In this document: positions 7,742 to 16,814 of the stretch, one piece after another
How positions within the stretch are numbered: position 1 is the first letter of the stretch
Layout: the number at the start of each line of letters is the position of its first letter
NCBI RefSeq assembly: GCF_003367505.1
Contig: NZ_PXXX01000024.1
Span: 1-64,000 of the forward strand
Direction: 5' to 3'
Source of the DNA: Lysinibacillus capsici
GTDB lineage: Bacteria > Bacillota > Bacilli > Bacillales_A > Planococcaceae
Length of the DNA: 64,000 nt
The notes under the pieces: generated by a model
Database searches by the model: none
What the model saw: the letters and a program-made list of their open reading frames with translations, nothing else
What the model was told of the DNA's origin: nothing
Position numbers and translations under genes: made by a program

Positions 7742-10468
7742 TTACAATACTAGTGTAGCTTTTTCTACTACAGTATTTTTGCTGTCATATTGAAGTCTCC
7801 ATGTGTAATCCACAACCACACCATTAATTTCACCATTCCATGTTAACCTATCATAATGTTGAACTGTTGGTGCTGATTTAGCTAACAATGAATTAATAAC
7901 GTTGTTAACATTGTTAGGGTCTCTATACATGATTTCAACATATTTACCGTTAGTGTCAGGTTGCCTACGTTCAATGTTAAACAATGACATCCTAGTACGT
8001 AGATAATTAATATTTTCGTTAACATAATCGCTTAACCTTTTACCTGCTGATGCAGATAATACTTGCAATGGGTCATCAGTAGTTAAGTTATCAGCAATAC
8101 GTGTGAATAATTTAACCCAACCACTATCCTGTAAAATAGTATCATCTTCAATAGACTGCATACGTACATTACGTGAATACATATTACCACTAGCAGCATG
8201 ACTACAAATAAAGGAACGTAATGCATTACCATTTGAATCAATATGTTGAGCAATATATACAATGAATATCCCCAACCCTACAGGCATGATAGTGCTTGGT
8301 ATACCAGTTACAGCTACTACAAAACAACCTGAAATCTTTGAGTTTAGCATTTCTACATCAGTGATATGTTGGATATTTTCAGTTGCTACACCGTGATATT
8401 GCAATAATTTATGCAAGTTTTTAACAGCCTCAGCAGATGCAACCTTAGTATTACCCCCTGTTGTGTAGTCGTCAACAATGTCAACGCCTATTTTAGTCCA
8501 CGAATACCAAGCGGAGCGTGCGCCTCTACGAGTGAATACGTAAGCCTTTATAGTACCTAAGTAAACTTTTAAGGTTTGAGTTACTTGATCTGATGAATTA
8601 CCTTCCTCAGCAATAACAGTGGTCTCTACAAAGATTCTAGGGTTTTGAAGTGCATCGTAAGGTAGTCCTACAGATGTCAACCAATCTTGAACGAGTTGTG
8701 TCTGTAGGCTAGCCACAAAGCAATTTATACCAAGTTGGTAAGATCCAGCTTGAGCACTAGGAAGAACAGGAGCGATGAACCTAACTAGGGTGTCGCCAGC
8801 AGCAGCAATAGCTTCTTTAACATCCTGTCCAAGTTTTGACATACTTACTGAACTAGGTGTCAAGAGTGTTCCACTAATTGCAGTATTTTCGTCCGTTGGT
8901 AAGTTCTTGAAAACAACAATATAGACATTGTTTTCAGCTATAGCTATTTCAGGATTATCAGGAATATTTAGTTTTGCACTAGATGAGTCTCCTGTAACAT
9001 TCCATGAAGTAGGAGTAAGGTACACAGTATTGTGGAATACCATCATTGAGTCCGAATTGATGTCAAATGCACTATCAGGAATGTTCCAAGTTTTCTGTGA
9101 TTCTATGGTAGTTTCCAGAGTGTATGCGTGAACTTCAGTTCGGATACTGCCACCACCGCCACCACCCTCTATCCATTGTGTATCACTTGACACGGTATCT
9201 GAGTCAGTATCAGTAACTACTACACGTGTATATGTTTTAGCTGTTTCTAAATCTGTTAAGCTATAAATCTTTGTTTCAATATTTGCCGCAACTTTAACAG
9301 ACAAGTCACCTACATAGTCCTTATCAAGTGGTAGAAACGTGTTTGATTCAGGTGTAATATAAAACGTTCCACTAGTAGTCTTTGAAACTAACTCAGTCTC
9401 AGTAACAGTAGTTAATGACTCCGTATCATAACCTGCATCTTTCAACTGCGTGCGCAAGGCATTAACTTTGTCGGTCACTTGCTGTGATGTATCTGCTCCA
9501 ACATAGAAAGCTGTAAGCTGTACATTCCCATCAATATCAGGTGACTGTCCATTTACAGTAGATACAGAGCCATCGCCATCTATCCCACGTTGCGCCAGCA
9601 TAATCCAATCCGTATTTGTTAATGAAGGCTTTGAGTTCGTATTCGCTTTAGTAGCTTGCCATGTCGAGCCATTTTCGGTTACAACATTATTTCGTTCATA
9701 GGCAGTATCCGCGCTCCATACTGTAGCCGTACCCCATCCTTTAATTGCTTCTGTTGCTTGTTCTGCTCCCTCTGCGGCAATGTTAGCGCGTTCAGTAGCG
9801 TTATCAGCGTTTTGTACTGCTGTATTAACTTTCGTTTCTGCTTCTGTAATGGCATTGAACGTCGCTTGCGTATTATCTGTTGTTGCTTTATTGGATGCTT
9901 CGATAGCCACTTGAACATTTTGTAATGAGGTATCCACTTTAACGGTCATATCAGCTAAACTTGCACTAATCGTATCGTTTATATTTTTGATTGCTTTTTC
10001 AGTTTCTTCTAATGAGAACTTTGCTGCATCTTTTGCCTCTACAGATGCTTGGGTAGCACTTACAGTCGCATCATTCGCATTTTGAGTAGCTGTCATAGTG
10101 GCTTGTTTAACTAAATCTAAGTCCGCAAGGGCAACCGTTACATTGTTTACTGCCTCCAATGCTTTTTGACTAGCGATATTTGCGTTTTGCGTAGCTGTTT
10201 CTGCTTCTTTTGCTTTCGCATCTGCGTTATCTGCGGCTTTATTAATAATAACAATTAATTCATCCGTTTTCCGTTGTGCTTCTGCAATGTTATCTAATGC
10301 TTTATGAATAGCTTCAAGAAGTTTTTGAACGTCCTCGCCGCCAGCTAACATATTGATTTGATACTGCATTTCCGTTAATCCTGCGATAATTCTATCCCAG
10401 TTTTCATTAATCTTAATGCGTTCTGTACGATTAATAGGATTGCCAGTATTATTTAAAATGATCGTCAA
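7742..10468 (-). CDS. Large tail fibre with coiled-coil shaft and carbohydrate-binding-like module
   Basis: A 908-residue fibre. Residues 1-45 (INRTERIKINENWDRI) are a baseplate-attachment type start. Residues about 50-245 are an Ala/Asn/Thr-rich heptad shaft. At about 250-292 is a WSADTAYERNNVVTENGSTW module like the small aromatic chitin-binding domains of family 5/12. GQSPDIDGNVQLTA (307-320) is a common fibre motif, and DDYTTGGNTKVASAEAVKNL is a copy of the repeat shared with the 442-residue fibre. The start is TTG (10466-10468) with AGGGGAA six bases before it. Sugar binding is inferred from the module. Confidence 0.75.
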   Translation of the reverse strand: MTIILNNTGNPINRTERIKINENWDRIIAGLTEMQYQINMLAGGEDVQKLLEAIHKALDNIAEAQRKTDELIVIINKAADNADAKAKEAETATQNANIASQKALEAVNNVTVALADLDLVKQATMTATQNANDATVSATQASVEAKDAAKFSLEETEKAIKNINDTISASLADMTVKVDTSLQNVQVAIEASNKATTDNTQATFNAITEAETKVNTAVQNADNATERANIAAEGAEQATEAIKGWGTATVWSADTAYERNNVVTENGSTWQATKANTNSKPSLTNTDWIMLAQRGIDGDGSVSTVNGQSPDIDGNVQLTAFYVGADTSQQVTDKVNALRTQLKDAGYDTESLTTVTETELVSKTTSGTFYITPESNTFLPLDKDYVGDLSVKVAANIETKIYSLTDLETAKTYTRVVVTDTDSDTVSSDTQWIEGGGGGGSIRTEVHAYTLETTIESQKTWNIPDSAFDINSDSMMVFHNTVYLTPTSWNVTGDSSSAKLNIPDNPEIAIAENNVYIVVFKNLPTDENTAISGTLLTPSSVSMSKLGQDVKEAIAAAGDTLVRFIAPVLPSAQAGSYQLGINCFVASLQTQLVQDWLTSVGLPYDALQNPRIFVETTVIAEEGNSSDQVTQTLKVYLGTIKAYVFTRRGARSAWYSWTKIGVDIVDDYTTGGNTKVASAEAVKNLHKLLQYHGVATENIQHITDVEMLNSKISGCFVVAVTGIPSTIMPVGLGIFIVYIAQHIDSNGNALRSFICSHAASGNMYSRNVRMQSIEDDTILQDSGWVKLFTRIADNLTTDDPLQVLSASAGKRLSDYVNENINYLRTRMSLFNIERRQPDTNGKYVEIMYRDPNNVNNVINSLLAKSAPTVQHYDRLTWNGEINGVVVDYTWRLQYDSKNTVVEKATLVL

Positions 10469-10483
10469 GTTCTATTCCCCTTT

Positions 10484-11293
10484 CTATAAATATAGGAATC
10501 TAAAATTAAAATCGACAGATGATACCGTTCCACCAGTAATGGTAAAATGGTTTTCTCCTGCCGATAATCGGATTAATTTCTTGTTGGTATTCTTAAATAC
10601 ACTTGTGCCATTTTTAAAGGATTGCACACCCTTTAAAACGAGTATGTCATTAGCTGTAAGACTACCGTTGTAAATATAAACATCCCCCGTAGTTTCGTTC
10701 GTAATCACTACAGAAGATGCAAAAGTGCCTTTTAATGTAATTTCTAATTCGCTTTGTCTTGGGTCAATATTGACATTGCCTACATTCTTAACGACGAATG
10801 AATTTGCGTTAAACGAATATTGTAAATCATCGTCCCACGTAATTTGACCATTCCACGCCCACTTATTATCGTCCCATTGTTTTAAAGAACGTGTATCTGC
10901 AACGGACTCACCAAAAACATTCACACAGGTAAATTCCACTTTGAAGGAATCCATATGTTGATTTGGTGTCACCTCAAATGATTGATTTAAACGTACCAAA
11001 TAACGTTTATAAGGCTCATTCTTAAAAATGATGAAAAATGATTCTTTACGTGAAAACAAAGCATTAATTTCGTCACGTAACAAGTAGTAATCGTATATAT
11101 CATAGGATTGATACAATAATTCAACCGTTATCACTCGATCAGTAAAGGTAGTATTTAGAAATATTGAACCGTCTCGCCCCTCTACTGATTCTGTCGTATG
11201 TGCTAATGAGATAGAAGGAATATGATGATATAAGCGTTTTAAGCTATACTTTTCAATGTCTAGTTGTCTACCATCTAAAAGTTCAATAATCAT
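10484..11293 (-). CDS. Distal tail protein (Dit)
   Basis: A 269-residue protein of the phage tail-component family that forms the hub ring joining the tail tube to the baseplate. Typical features are seen: MIIELLDGRQLDI start, IPSISLAHTTESVEGRDGSIFLNTTF, and the FKNEPYKRYLVRL strand of the first beta domain. The C-terminal part is a galectin-like beta domain. It overlaps the tape-measure gene by four bases and directly follows it, as in other siphophages. Confidence 0.85.
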   Translation of the reverse strand: MIIELLDGRQLDIEKYSLKRLYHHIPSISLAHTTESVEGRDGSIFLNTTFTDRVITVELLYQSYDIYDYYLLRDEINALFSRKESFFIIFKNEPYKRYLVRLNQSFEVTPNQHMDSFKVEFTCVNVFGESVADTRSLKQWDDNKWAWNGQITWDDDLQYSFNANSFVVKNVGNVNIDPRQSELEITLKGTFASSVVITNETTGDVYIYNGSLTANDILVLKGVQSFKNGTSVFKNTNKKLIRLSAGENHFTITGGTVSSVDFNFRFLYL

Positions 11294-14200
11294 AAATTTA
11301 CTCCTTTCGTTATAGCGTTAATACTTGCTGAGTTGTATTGCATGCTGTTGATCGTATCGAATGTTATTTCGCCTACTAATTGACCGTCCATATAAACTGG
11401 AGAAGGTTGTACATACACTATTTGCGATTGAGGGGTCATTTGCTGAGCAATTCCTTTTCCTATGCCTGCTAAAACTTTTGGTGTCAAAGGTAAAATTGCT
11501 TCTGCTCCTGCCTCTCCCACGCCTTGTAGTCCTGCATTTGCTGTATTGAAAATGGTAGGTGAAGTAAAGATACCGCCTTCTGCATTCCATTTTATGCCTA
11601 ATTTCGGAACACTCGGAGGATTCAAGCCGAACTTACCATCAATCGTGAAGGAAGGAAGTTTTGGCATTTTAATTTCGGGAAATTTTAAAGACAATCCACT
11701 AAAGAAACCTTTAATCGCTTTAATTGCTTTATCAATCCCCTCTTTAGCGGCATTTACAGGATTAAGCATTAAATCCTTCAATGCGCCAAACTTATCAGAA
11801 ACCACAGTCCATACATTTGTTGCAACTGTAGATATTGTTTGTTTTAGAGAATTAAAAGCGTCTGTTGCGCCTTTTTTTGCCGCATTTACAGGCGTCATAA
11901 TAAAGTCTTTTACCTTATCAAATGCCGATTTAGCAAAGTTAGCAATTGCATCCCATAGTCCTTTTAGTTTGTCGCCCATGGATTTCATTAACTCAACAGC
12001 TTTATCACCGAATGACTTAAACACTTTCAAGATTTTACCTATAAACCATAGTTCTACTATGTTCCAAATTGCTTGAACAGCTCCCGATAGGAATTGTTTA
12101 ATGCCTTCCCACATTTTCGACCAGTCGCCTGTTAATAGACCTGAGAATGTTTTGATCAATCCCATGATGACATTTAAAACACCGTCTATTACACTCTTAA
12201 TATTATTCCAGGTATCTTGAATTAAACTCATGATAAAAGGCATGACAAACTCAAATACAGCTTTAATCGTATTCCACACATTTGTTACTGCTTGAAGGAT
12301 AGTAGCTCCGTTTTCATCCCAGAATGATTTGATTTCTGCTAATTTCTCTTGAATAAAGGTGACTACTGCCCCTAATGCGGCGGACACAACTTCTTTTATC
12401 GCTGAAAATACAGAATCAACAATGTTTCTAAATGATTCAAACTCAGTATAAGCCCACACTAGCGCAGCTATTAAAGCGGCAATTCCTGCAATAATTAATG
12501 TTACTGGAGATGTTAAAATGGCTAACGCGGCGGTCAATCCTCCTGCGCCTGCGGTCAATGTCATAATGACAGGGGCTAACGCCATACATGCAGCTACAAT
12601 TCCTGCAATAACTGCTCCTACAGACAATAAAATTGCCACAAGTGTGGTATTTTCAGAAGCCCAATTAGCTATCTTTGCAATCACTTGAGCTATATCGGCC
12701 AATAACGGGGCAAATGATTCTTTCAGCTTGCCAATAGCGTTACCTAACGCATATGCTGCATCTGCTTTCATTTTTGCAACATCATCATTGAATTTATTCT
12801 GCATTTCATCGGCTGATTGTAAGTGGTCATTCATGTTTAAAATAGTAGCAGCTATATTTTCCCCTTGGTCTTCCCACATCGTGCCAAATAGTTCAACCCC
12901 TAGGGCATTTCGTGCCACATCATCTTCAACATTCATTAAGTATTGCGTCATATCTTGAAACGCTTTATTACCTTTTTCGCCACCTTGTGCTATCGCAACA
13001 CCCCACTGACGGAATTGCTCTTCTGAACCGCCAATAATTTGTAATGCGTCTGCCATAGATGCTGATAAACCTGCACCCATTTCTGCAGCTTTTATACGAC
13101 CTTCCTTAAGACCATCCAAAAGATTATCAATATTCCAAGTACCCGTTTCTACTCCTGCCGCCATGATTGCTTGTACTTGTTCAGCATCAAAGCCAGCACG
13201 TTGTAACTGCCCGCCATATTCTGCAATAATATCTAGCTGTTCTGGAGGGAAACCTACACTTAATAATTGGTTAGTCAATGCTAACGCATCTTGTTGAGAT
13301 ATTTTAAGTTCTTTACCAATTTCATGTGACTCTTGGATTAGCTCTTTAAAATCAATTTCTTTATAAGCCTTAGAGATCATGGAAGCACCTTGGATAATCT
13401 CTTGGTTGGTTTCGATAGATGCTCCTTTATTAAGAGTTAGTTGTCTACGAACGCCCTCATAGGCGGCTTCTTCATCGCCAATCGCTACAGTAGTCTCCAT
13501 AATTGATTGACGTACGGCTTTTGTATCTTCTTCATTAAGATTCATGGAAATATCAATGTTAGTGTTAAGTGTTGAAACGTCCAACGCTTGTTCAAATGCT
13601 AAAGCTATACCACCACCAGCTACTAAGCCTGCGGCAACGCCTTTTAATTTGTCTCCAAAGCCATTTACCTCATCCCCTGCCTCGTCTGCGGCTCTAGCAA
13701 TTTGGGCAAACTCCTGTCTTACACCATTTAGACCACTACTATTAATCTGAGTCATTGCTTGACGCATTTGTCCTATATCTGCACTTGCGCCTAAAGCCTG
13801 TCTTCCCATTAAATTTAACGCTCTATTAATTTGATCTGCGCTTGCTGTCCCATTTGAAATAGCTGTCGTTAATCGCGTACCTAATACATCTGCAAATTGA
13901 CTTACTTCTGTACCTGTCGCTTGAAAGAATGTTTGTAAATCCTTGTTCGCGTTCTTTAATCGGTCATATTCTTGAGCTGTCGTTTGAATCTGTGTCTGAT
14001 ACCCTTTTAATGTCGCCTCTGTAGTAGATAATTCTCGTTGAAAAGCACGATATTGTTCTACCCCAATATCACCGTTTTGAAATTGCTGTTCTACTTGGGC
14101 TTGCGCCTGTTTTAGGACATCTAAACGCTGAGAAGTATCTTGGACAGCTTGCTGTAATAATGACTGCTTCTGTGTATAGAGTTCCACACTTGAAGGGTCA

Positions 14201-14340
14201 AGTTTCGCGGCTTTGTCTATATCTTTTAATTCTGTTTGCGTCTTTTTTGCCTGACTGTCTACGCCTTTTAATGCGTTTTGTAAGGGCTGCGCGTTACCGT
14301 TCAACTCTATTGTGATACCTTTAATATTTTTTCCTGCCAA
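11290..14340 (-). CDS. Tail tape measure protein
   Basis: A 1016-residue protein that sets tail length and fills the tube before DNA passage. Residues 1-230 are long coiled coils (KKTQTELKDIDKAAKLDPSSVEL). Hydrophobic segments follow at about 550-640, including a run of Ala/Val/Ile/Leu membrane-like helices. Amphipathic repeats with Trp (TNVWNTIKAVFEF, MWEGIKQFLSGAVQAIWNIVE) come next, and the C terminus has the usual GEAGAEAILPL motif. The start is TTG (14338-14340) with GGAGG eight bases upstream. The length suggests a tail of roughly 150 nm by the usual 1.5 angstrom per residue rule. Confidence 0.93.
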   Translation of the reverse strand: MAGKNIKGITIELNGNAQPLQNALKGVDSQAKKTQTELKDIDKAAKLDPSSVELYTQKQSLLQQAVQDTSQRLDVLKQAQAQVEQQFQNGDIGVEQYRAFQRELSTTEATLKGYQTQIQTTAQEYDRLKNANKDLQTFFQATGTEVSQFADVLGTRLTTAISNGTASADQINRALNLMGRQALGASADIGQMRQAMTQINSSGLNGVRQEFAQIARAADEAGDEVNGFGDKLKGVAAGLVAGGGIALAFEQALDVSTLNTNIDISMNLNEEDTKAVRQSIMETTVAIGDEEAAYEGVRRQLTLNKGASIETNQEIIQGASMISKAYKEIDFKELIQESHEIGKELKISQQDALALTNQLLSVGFPPEQLDIIAEYGGQLQRAGFDAEQVQAIMAAGVETGTWNIDNLLDGLKEGRIKAAEMGAGLSASMADALQIIGGSEEQFRQWGVAIAQGGEKGNKAFQDMTQYLMNVEDDVARNALGVELFGTMWEDQGENIAATILNMNDHLQSADEMQNKFNDDVAKMKADAAYALGNAIGKLKESFAPLLADIAQVIAKIANWASENTTLVAILLSVGAVIAGIVAACMALAPVIMTLTAGAGGLTAALAILTSPVTLIIAGIAALIAALVWAYTEFESFRNIVDSVFSAIKEVVSAALGAVVTFIQEKLAEIKSFWDENGATILQAVTNVWNTIKAVFEFVMPFIMSLIQDTWNNIKSVIDGVLNVIMGLIKTFSGLLTGDWSKMWEGIKQFLSGAVQAIWNIVELWFIGKILKVFKSFGDKAVELMKSMGDKLKGLWDAIANFAKSAFDKVKDFIMTPVNAAKKGATDAFNSLKQTISTVATNVWTVVSDKFGALKDLMLNPVNAAKEGIDKAIKAIKGFFSGLSLKFPEIKMPKLPSFTIDGKFGLNPPSVPKLGIKWNAEGGIFTSPTIFNTANAGLQGVGEAGAEAILPLTPKVLAGIGKGIAQQMTPQSQIVYVQPSPVYMDGQLVGEITFDTINSMQYNSASINAITKGVNL

Positions 14341-14407
14341 CTAGTTATCCTCCTTTCTAAAAATTTCAAAATAAAAAAGGGCTTGCCTGTTGGCACACCC
14401 TTCTTCA

Positions 14408-14946
14408 TTATATTTTTAATGCGTTAATATCAGTTTGAGTTGCTTTTCTAACAGTACCCTTTTTACTGTCTTTCGTACCCATCATATCTGCATACAATTG
14501 GATGTGATCAAGTACCATCCCAATACTAAGCCCATCCATTTCGGCAATCGTTAATTTCGCCATCTTTGCCATTAATAAATATTGCCCTGTTGACGGCTCG
14601 TTATTTACTTCTTGGGGTTTGTTTTTTTTGGGGCGTTCGTTGTAAAATTCATCTGAATCAACGGCATCAGTTCTTTAACGACATCTGCTACAGGGAAACC
14701 ATCCTCAAATGAATCCAACCACGCTTCCATATCAGGCAGGCTATCATCTGCTTTTTTCGCTAAAGCATACGCAATCCGATAGAGAGGTAATAGGCTAGGT
14801 GACTCTCCCTGTGCTTGTGCCTTTTCTAGTTCCATGAAGTCTTTTAAAAAGTCTGAGCCAAACATAGACATATACAGAATAGGTGTAGCTCCAGTAACTT
14901 TGAATTTTACTTCTTTATCATAAATTTTAACTACTTTTTCTGCCAT
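14408..14946 (-). CDS. Tail assembly chaperone, -1 frameshift product (gpGT-like)
   Basis: At the run of eight A (minus strand, 14629-14622) a shift of -1 at codons AAA AAA replaces the last five residues and stop of the short form with 71 new codons, ending at TAA 14408-14410. The product would be 179 residues. The added part (YLLMAKMAKLTIAEMDGLSIGMV) is helical and looks like real coding sequence, while no independent start with a ribosome site is seen. This gpG/gpGT arrangement is conserved in siphophages. The frameshift is inferred from the sequence, not measured. Confidence 0.85.
14605..14946 (-). CDS. Tail assembly chaperone, short form (gpG-like)
   Basis: A 113-residue protein directly upstream of the tape measure gene and downstream of the major tail protein. 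It fits the lambda gpG role of coating the tape measure during tail assembly. The first half is a small beta sheet (VKIYDKEVKFKVTGATPILYMSMFG) and the second half helical. It ends TTNAPKKTNPKK, encoded by a slippery A-run, and a second frame continues beyond it (see the frameshift product). Confidence 0.85.
   Translation of the reverse strand: MAEKVVKIYDKEVKFKVTGATPILYMSMFGSDFLKDFMELEKAQAQGESPSLLPLYRIAYALAKKADDSLPDMEAWLDSFEDGFPVADVVKELMPLIQMNFTTNAPKKTNPKK
14620..14631 (-). other. Programmed -1 ribosomal frameshift site
   Basis: The zero-frame codons are CCA AAA AAA ACA. The heptamer A AAA AAA (14629-14623) allows both tRNA-Lys to re-pair after a one-base slip. It sits five codons before the zero-frame stop, with the -1 frame open for 71 more codons. 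Confidence 0.85.
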
Positions 14947-14964
14947 GACAGGTCATGCCTCCTT

Positions 14965-15546
14965 TTAAGGTGTAACAGGTGTGGTAGTGTCTACCGGCTC
15001 TACTACTGCATCATAGAAAGCGTCATAAATTGCTTTGTCTGTTGCTTCCCCTGTATTCCATCGAATTGCTTTATCAGAAGTACGAGGTTTCGCGGTAAAC
15101 GTTAATTCTTGACCTTCAATTTCAATCGACTCGGCTACTGTTGCGGCTGATTGTGAAGGACGTGCTACAGTTACGTCATAGTAAACAAAGCGAGTTGCTT
15201 GTACGTCTCCATCTACCTCAAAGAGTAAAGCAATATCTTTCGCTTTAGCGTCAGATGCTTCTAGGAAGCCTCCGTTCACCATTTTTTCTCCTAGTACATC
15301 AGTACGGAATTGGTCTGTAACCATTGCAATCGTTAGCGTACCTTCATAACCTGTATTGGAGTTACGTGAGAAGAAAATTCCATTGTCTGCATAGAAGTTC
15401 ATCGGATCGCCTGTTGGACTCATTTCAAGTGAAACAGCCCCTTCAATGCGTACTGGTTTCGCATACGTATAAGTGCCATCTTCATTTCTTGTAATGACTG
15501 AGTAGTGGACATTTGTAAGACCATATAAAACACGATTTTTCGCCAT
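14965..15546 (-). CDS. Major tail (tube) protein, phi13 family
   Basis: A 193-residue tube protein that polymerises into the tail. It begins MAKNRVLYGLTNVHYSVIT and contains KPVRIEGAVSLEMSPTGDP and FYADNGIFF, which are hallmark segments of the phi13-type major tail family in Firmicute siphophages. The C terminus is Thr/Pro-rich (VEPVDTTTPVTP). I took the second ATG (15544-15546) because the AAAAGGAG site lies only one base before the first ATG at 15558. It lies between the tail terminator and the tail chaperone as expected. Confidence 0.88.
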   Translation of the reverse strand: MAKNRVLYGLTNVHYSVITRNEDGTYTYAKPVRIEGAVSLEMSPTGDPMNFYADNGIFFSRNSNTGYEGTLTIAMVTDQFRTDVLGEKMVNGGFLEASDAKAKDIALLFEVDGDVQATRFVYYDVTVARPSQSAATVAESIEIEGQELTFTAKPRTSDKAIRWNTGEATDKAIYDAFYDAVVEPVDTTTPVTP

Positions 15547-15565
15547 AAATTTATTCATTCTCCTT

Positions 15566-15898
15566 TTAGTTTATTAAAGTAATGTAGTACGTTTTTTGGA
15601 ACAGCTTTTCTGTATCTATATACGTTTCATCTGTATCATAGTAAATAGAATGACTATCCAATAACGCTTCCATTTCTTGTTCTAATGTTAGATTTTTGTT
15701 ATCTGTATACATTTCAATACGATAATCAATTATTTTTTTCCATACCTTATTATCAGCACCAAAGTTATTGCTATCTTCTTCGAGAAAAATCACAAAAGGC
15801 GGATTAGGCGCAGGGCTTTCAGGCGTATTATGAAATTGAAAATAAGAGACAGGAACGCTTAATTGCCCTAATAGTTTCGCTAGTTCCTTTACATTCAA
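15566..15898 (-). CDS. Tail terminator/completion protein
   Basis: A 110-residue protein in the position of the tail terminator between the HK97 gp10-like protein and the major tail protein. Visible features are the N-terminal helix MNVKELAKLLGQL, the proline-rich NTPESPAPNPPFVIFLEED loop, and the DNKNLTLEQEMEALLDSH segment typical of gpU/DUF806-like proteins. It overlaps the upstream gene by four bases. The function comes from position and fold resemblance. Confidence 0.7.
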   Translation of the reverse strand: MNVKELAKLLGQLSVPVSYFQFHNTPESPAPNPPFVIFLEEDSNNFGADNKVWKKIIDYRIEMYTDNKNLTLEQEMEALLDSHSIYYDTDETYIDTEKLFQKTYYITLIN

Positions 15899-16254
15899 CG
15901 ATTTTCAACCGCCTTTATAAGACCCTTTTCAAAGTCCTTAATTGCTTGTTCCTCTACTGGCTTAATATGCGGCATAGCTTTACTACGTCCGCCATTTCGT
16001 AAAGTATGACCGTGTTCTAGTAAATGGGTAAGTTGATAGGAGGTAGCATTATGGATAATATAAGCCCCGTTCTGCTTCTTAACCTTCCAACCTTTAGCGT
16101 ATTTTCCTGTCTTACCGACTGGCGAAGTTTGTTTCAACTTTTGCACACTTTCTTCTGCTACTTTCCTTGCAACCTCATCTATTTCTTCATCCACTATATT
16201 TGCATACATAGCCAATTGTCGGTTAATTTCTTGAACAAACTGATTACTATCCAC
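15895..16254 (-). CDS. HK97 gp10-like head-tail joining protein
   Basis: About 119 residues from GTG 16254. This start forms a TAGTG overlap with the previous gene stop, a better fit than the GTG at 16263. The helical first half (EINRQLAMYANIVDEEIDEVARKVAEESVQKLKQTSP) and the following GKTGKYAKGWKVKK and LTHLLEHGHTLRNGG are the signature of the HK97 gp10 family, which joins heads to tails. Basic overall. Confidence 0.82.
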   Translation of the reverse strand: MDSNQFVQEINRQLAMYANIVDEEIDEVARKVAEESVQKLKQTSPVGKTGKYAKGWKVKKQNGAYIIHNATSYQLTHLLEHGHTLRNGGRSKAMPHIKPVEEQAIKDFEKGLIKAVENR

Positions 16255-16255
16255 A

Positions 16256-16558
16256 CTACACACCTACTTTCTTTTCACAATATAATTCAATATTTTCGCC
16301 TTTTTCATAAGTACGATACACCGCGTATTTTTTGTTATTGTAAATGGCTGTTTGTTCGTCATCATAATCAGCAAGGCGCATAATAAAGACATACTGCGGC
16401 TTAAAGCCGTTTTGCCCTGCATTAAAGAACTCTGATTGAGAAACGCTTTTCTTATCGCAATAGACTTGTCTTCTTACCTCTTGTTTAATTTCCTGGTGAA
16501 GTTCATCTTTTACATATTTAACTTGTACAAGTTCCATAACATCTTTAAACATCGCCAT
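16256..16558 (-). CDS. Phage head closure / adaptor protein
   Basis: About 100 residues from ATG 16556-16558 (GGTGAG four bases before it). The segment QSEFFNAGQNGFKPQYVFIMRLADYDDEQTAIYNNKKYAVYRTYEKGENIELYCEKKV follows the pattern of head-closure proteins: a beta barrel with E-F-x-A-Q-x-G and a final strand before EL-C. It lies between the connector and the gp10-like protein. An alternative GTG start lies 12 bases upstream. Confidence 0.72.
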   Translation of the reverse strand: MAMFKDVMELVQVKYVKDELHQEIKQEVRRQVYCDKKSVSQSEFFNAGQNGFKPQYVFIMRLADYDDEQTAIYNNKKYAVYRTYEKGENIELYCEKKVGV

Positions 16559-16814
16559 TGTACTCACCACTTAAAGACAAGTGAGATTTCAAATATTCAT
16601 AACTTGCTTGGTACTTCTCACTCTCTTGATTTTCAAGCCCGAATTGTGCTTTACAGTATAAAGTTACTGCACGGAGGATTAATTTATCATCTGGTAAATT
16701 ATTTACAACTCCAGATAATTTTAAGTCCAGTAATGCAGCATCAATTAAGTCCTGTAGTTCATCATCAAACTGATCGTTTATCATTCTTAGCGACTTCTTT
16801 ATTTTCTGTAACAT
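16545..16814 (-). CDS. Head-tail connector (gp6-like)
   Basis: An 89-residue all-helical protein: MLQKIKKSLRMINDQFDDELQDLIDAALLDLKLSGV is the typical start of gp6-type connectors, which form the ring below the portal. The third helix is VTLYCKAQFGLENQESEKYQASYEYLKSHL. It overlaps both neighbours, as phage morphogenesis genes often do. The start at 16814 is preferred on family grounds; the ribosome site is weak. Confidence 0.78.
   Translation of the reverse strand: MLQKIKKSLRMINDQFDDELQDLIDAALLDLKLSGVVNNLPDDKLILRAVTLYCKAQFGLENQESEKYQASYEYLKSHLSLSGEYNGDV

Noticed and set aside
9679-9918. Frames opposite or offset in the large fibre gene
   Set aside because: They result from the biased Ala/Thr/Asn codons of the coiled shaft.
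11462-12076. Long plus-strand open frame (204 codons) opposite the tape measure gene
   Set aside because: It is antisense to a well-supported gene, has no ribosome site and its composition follows the opposite strand.
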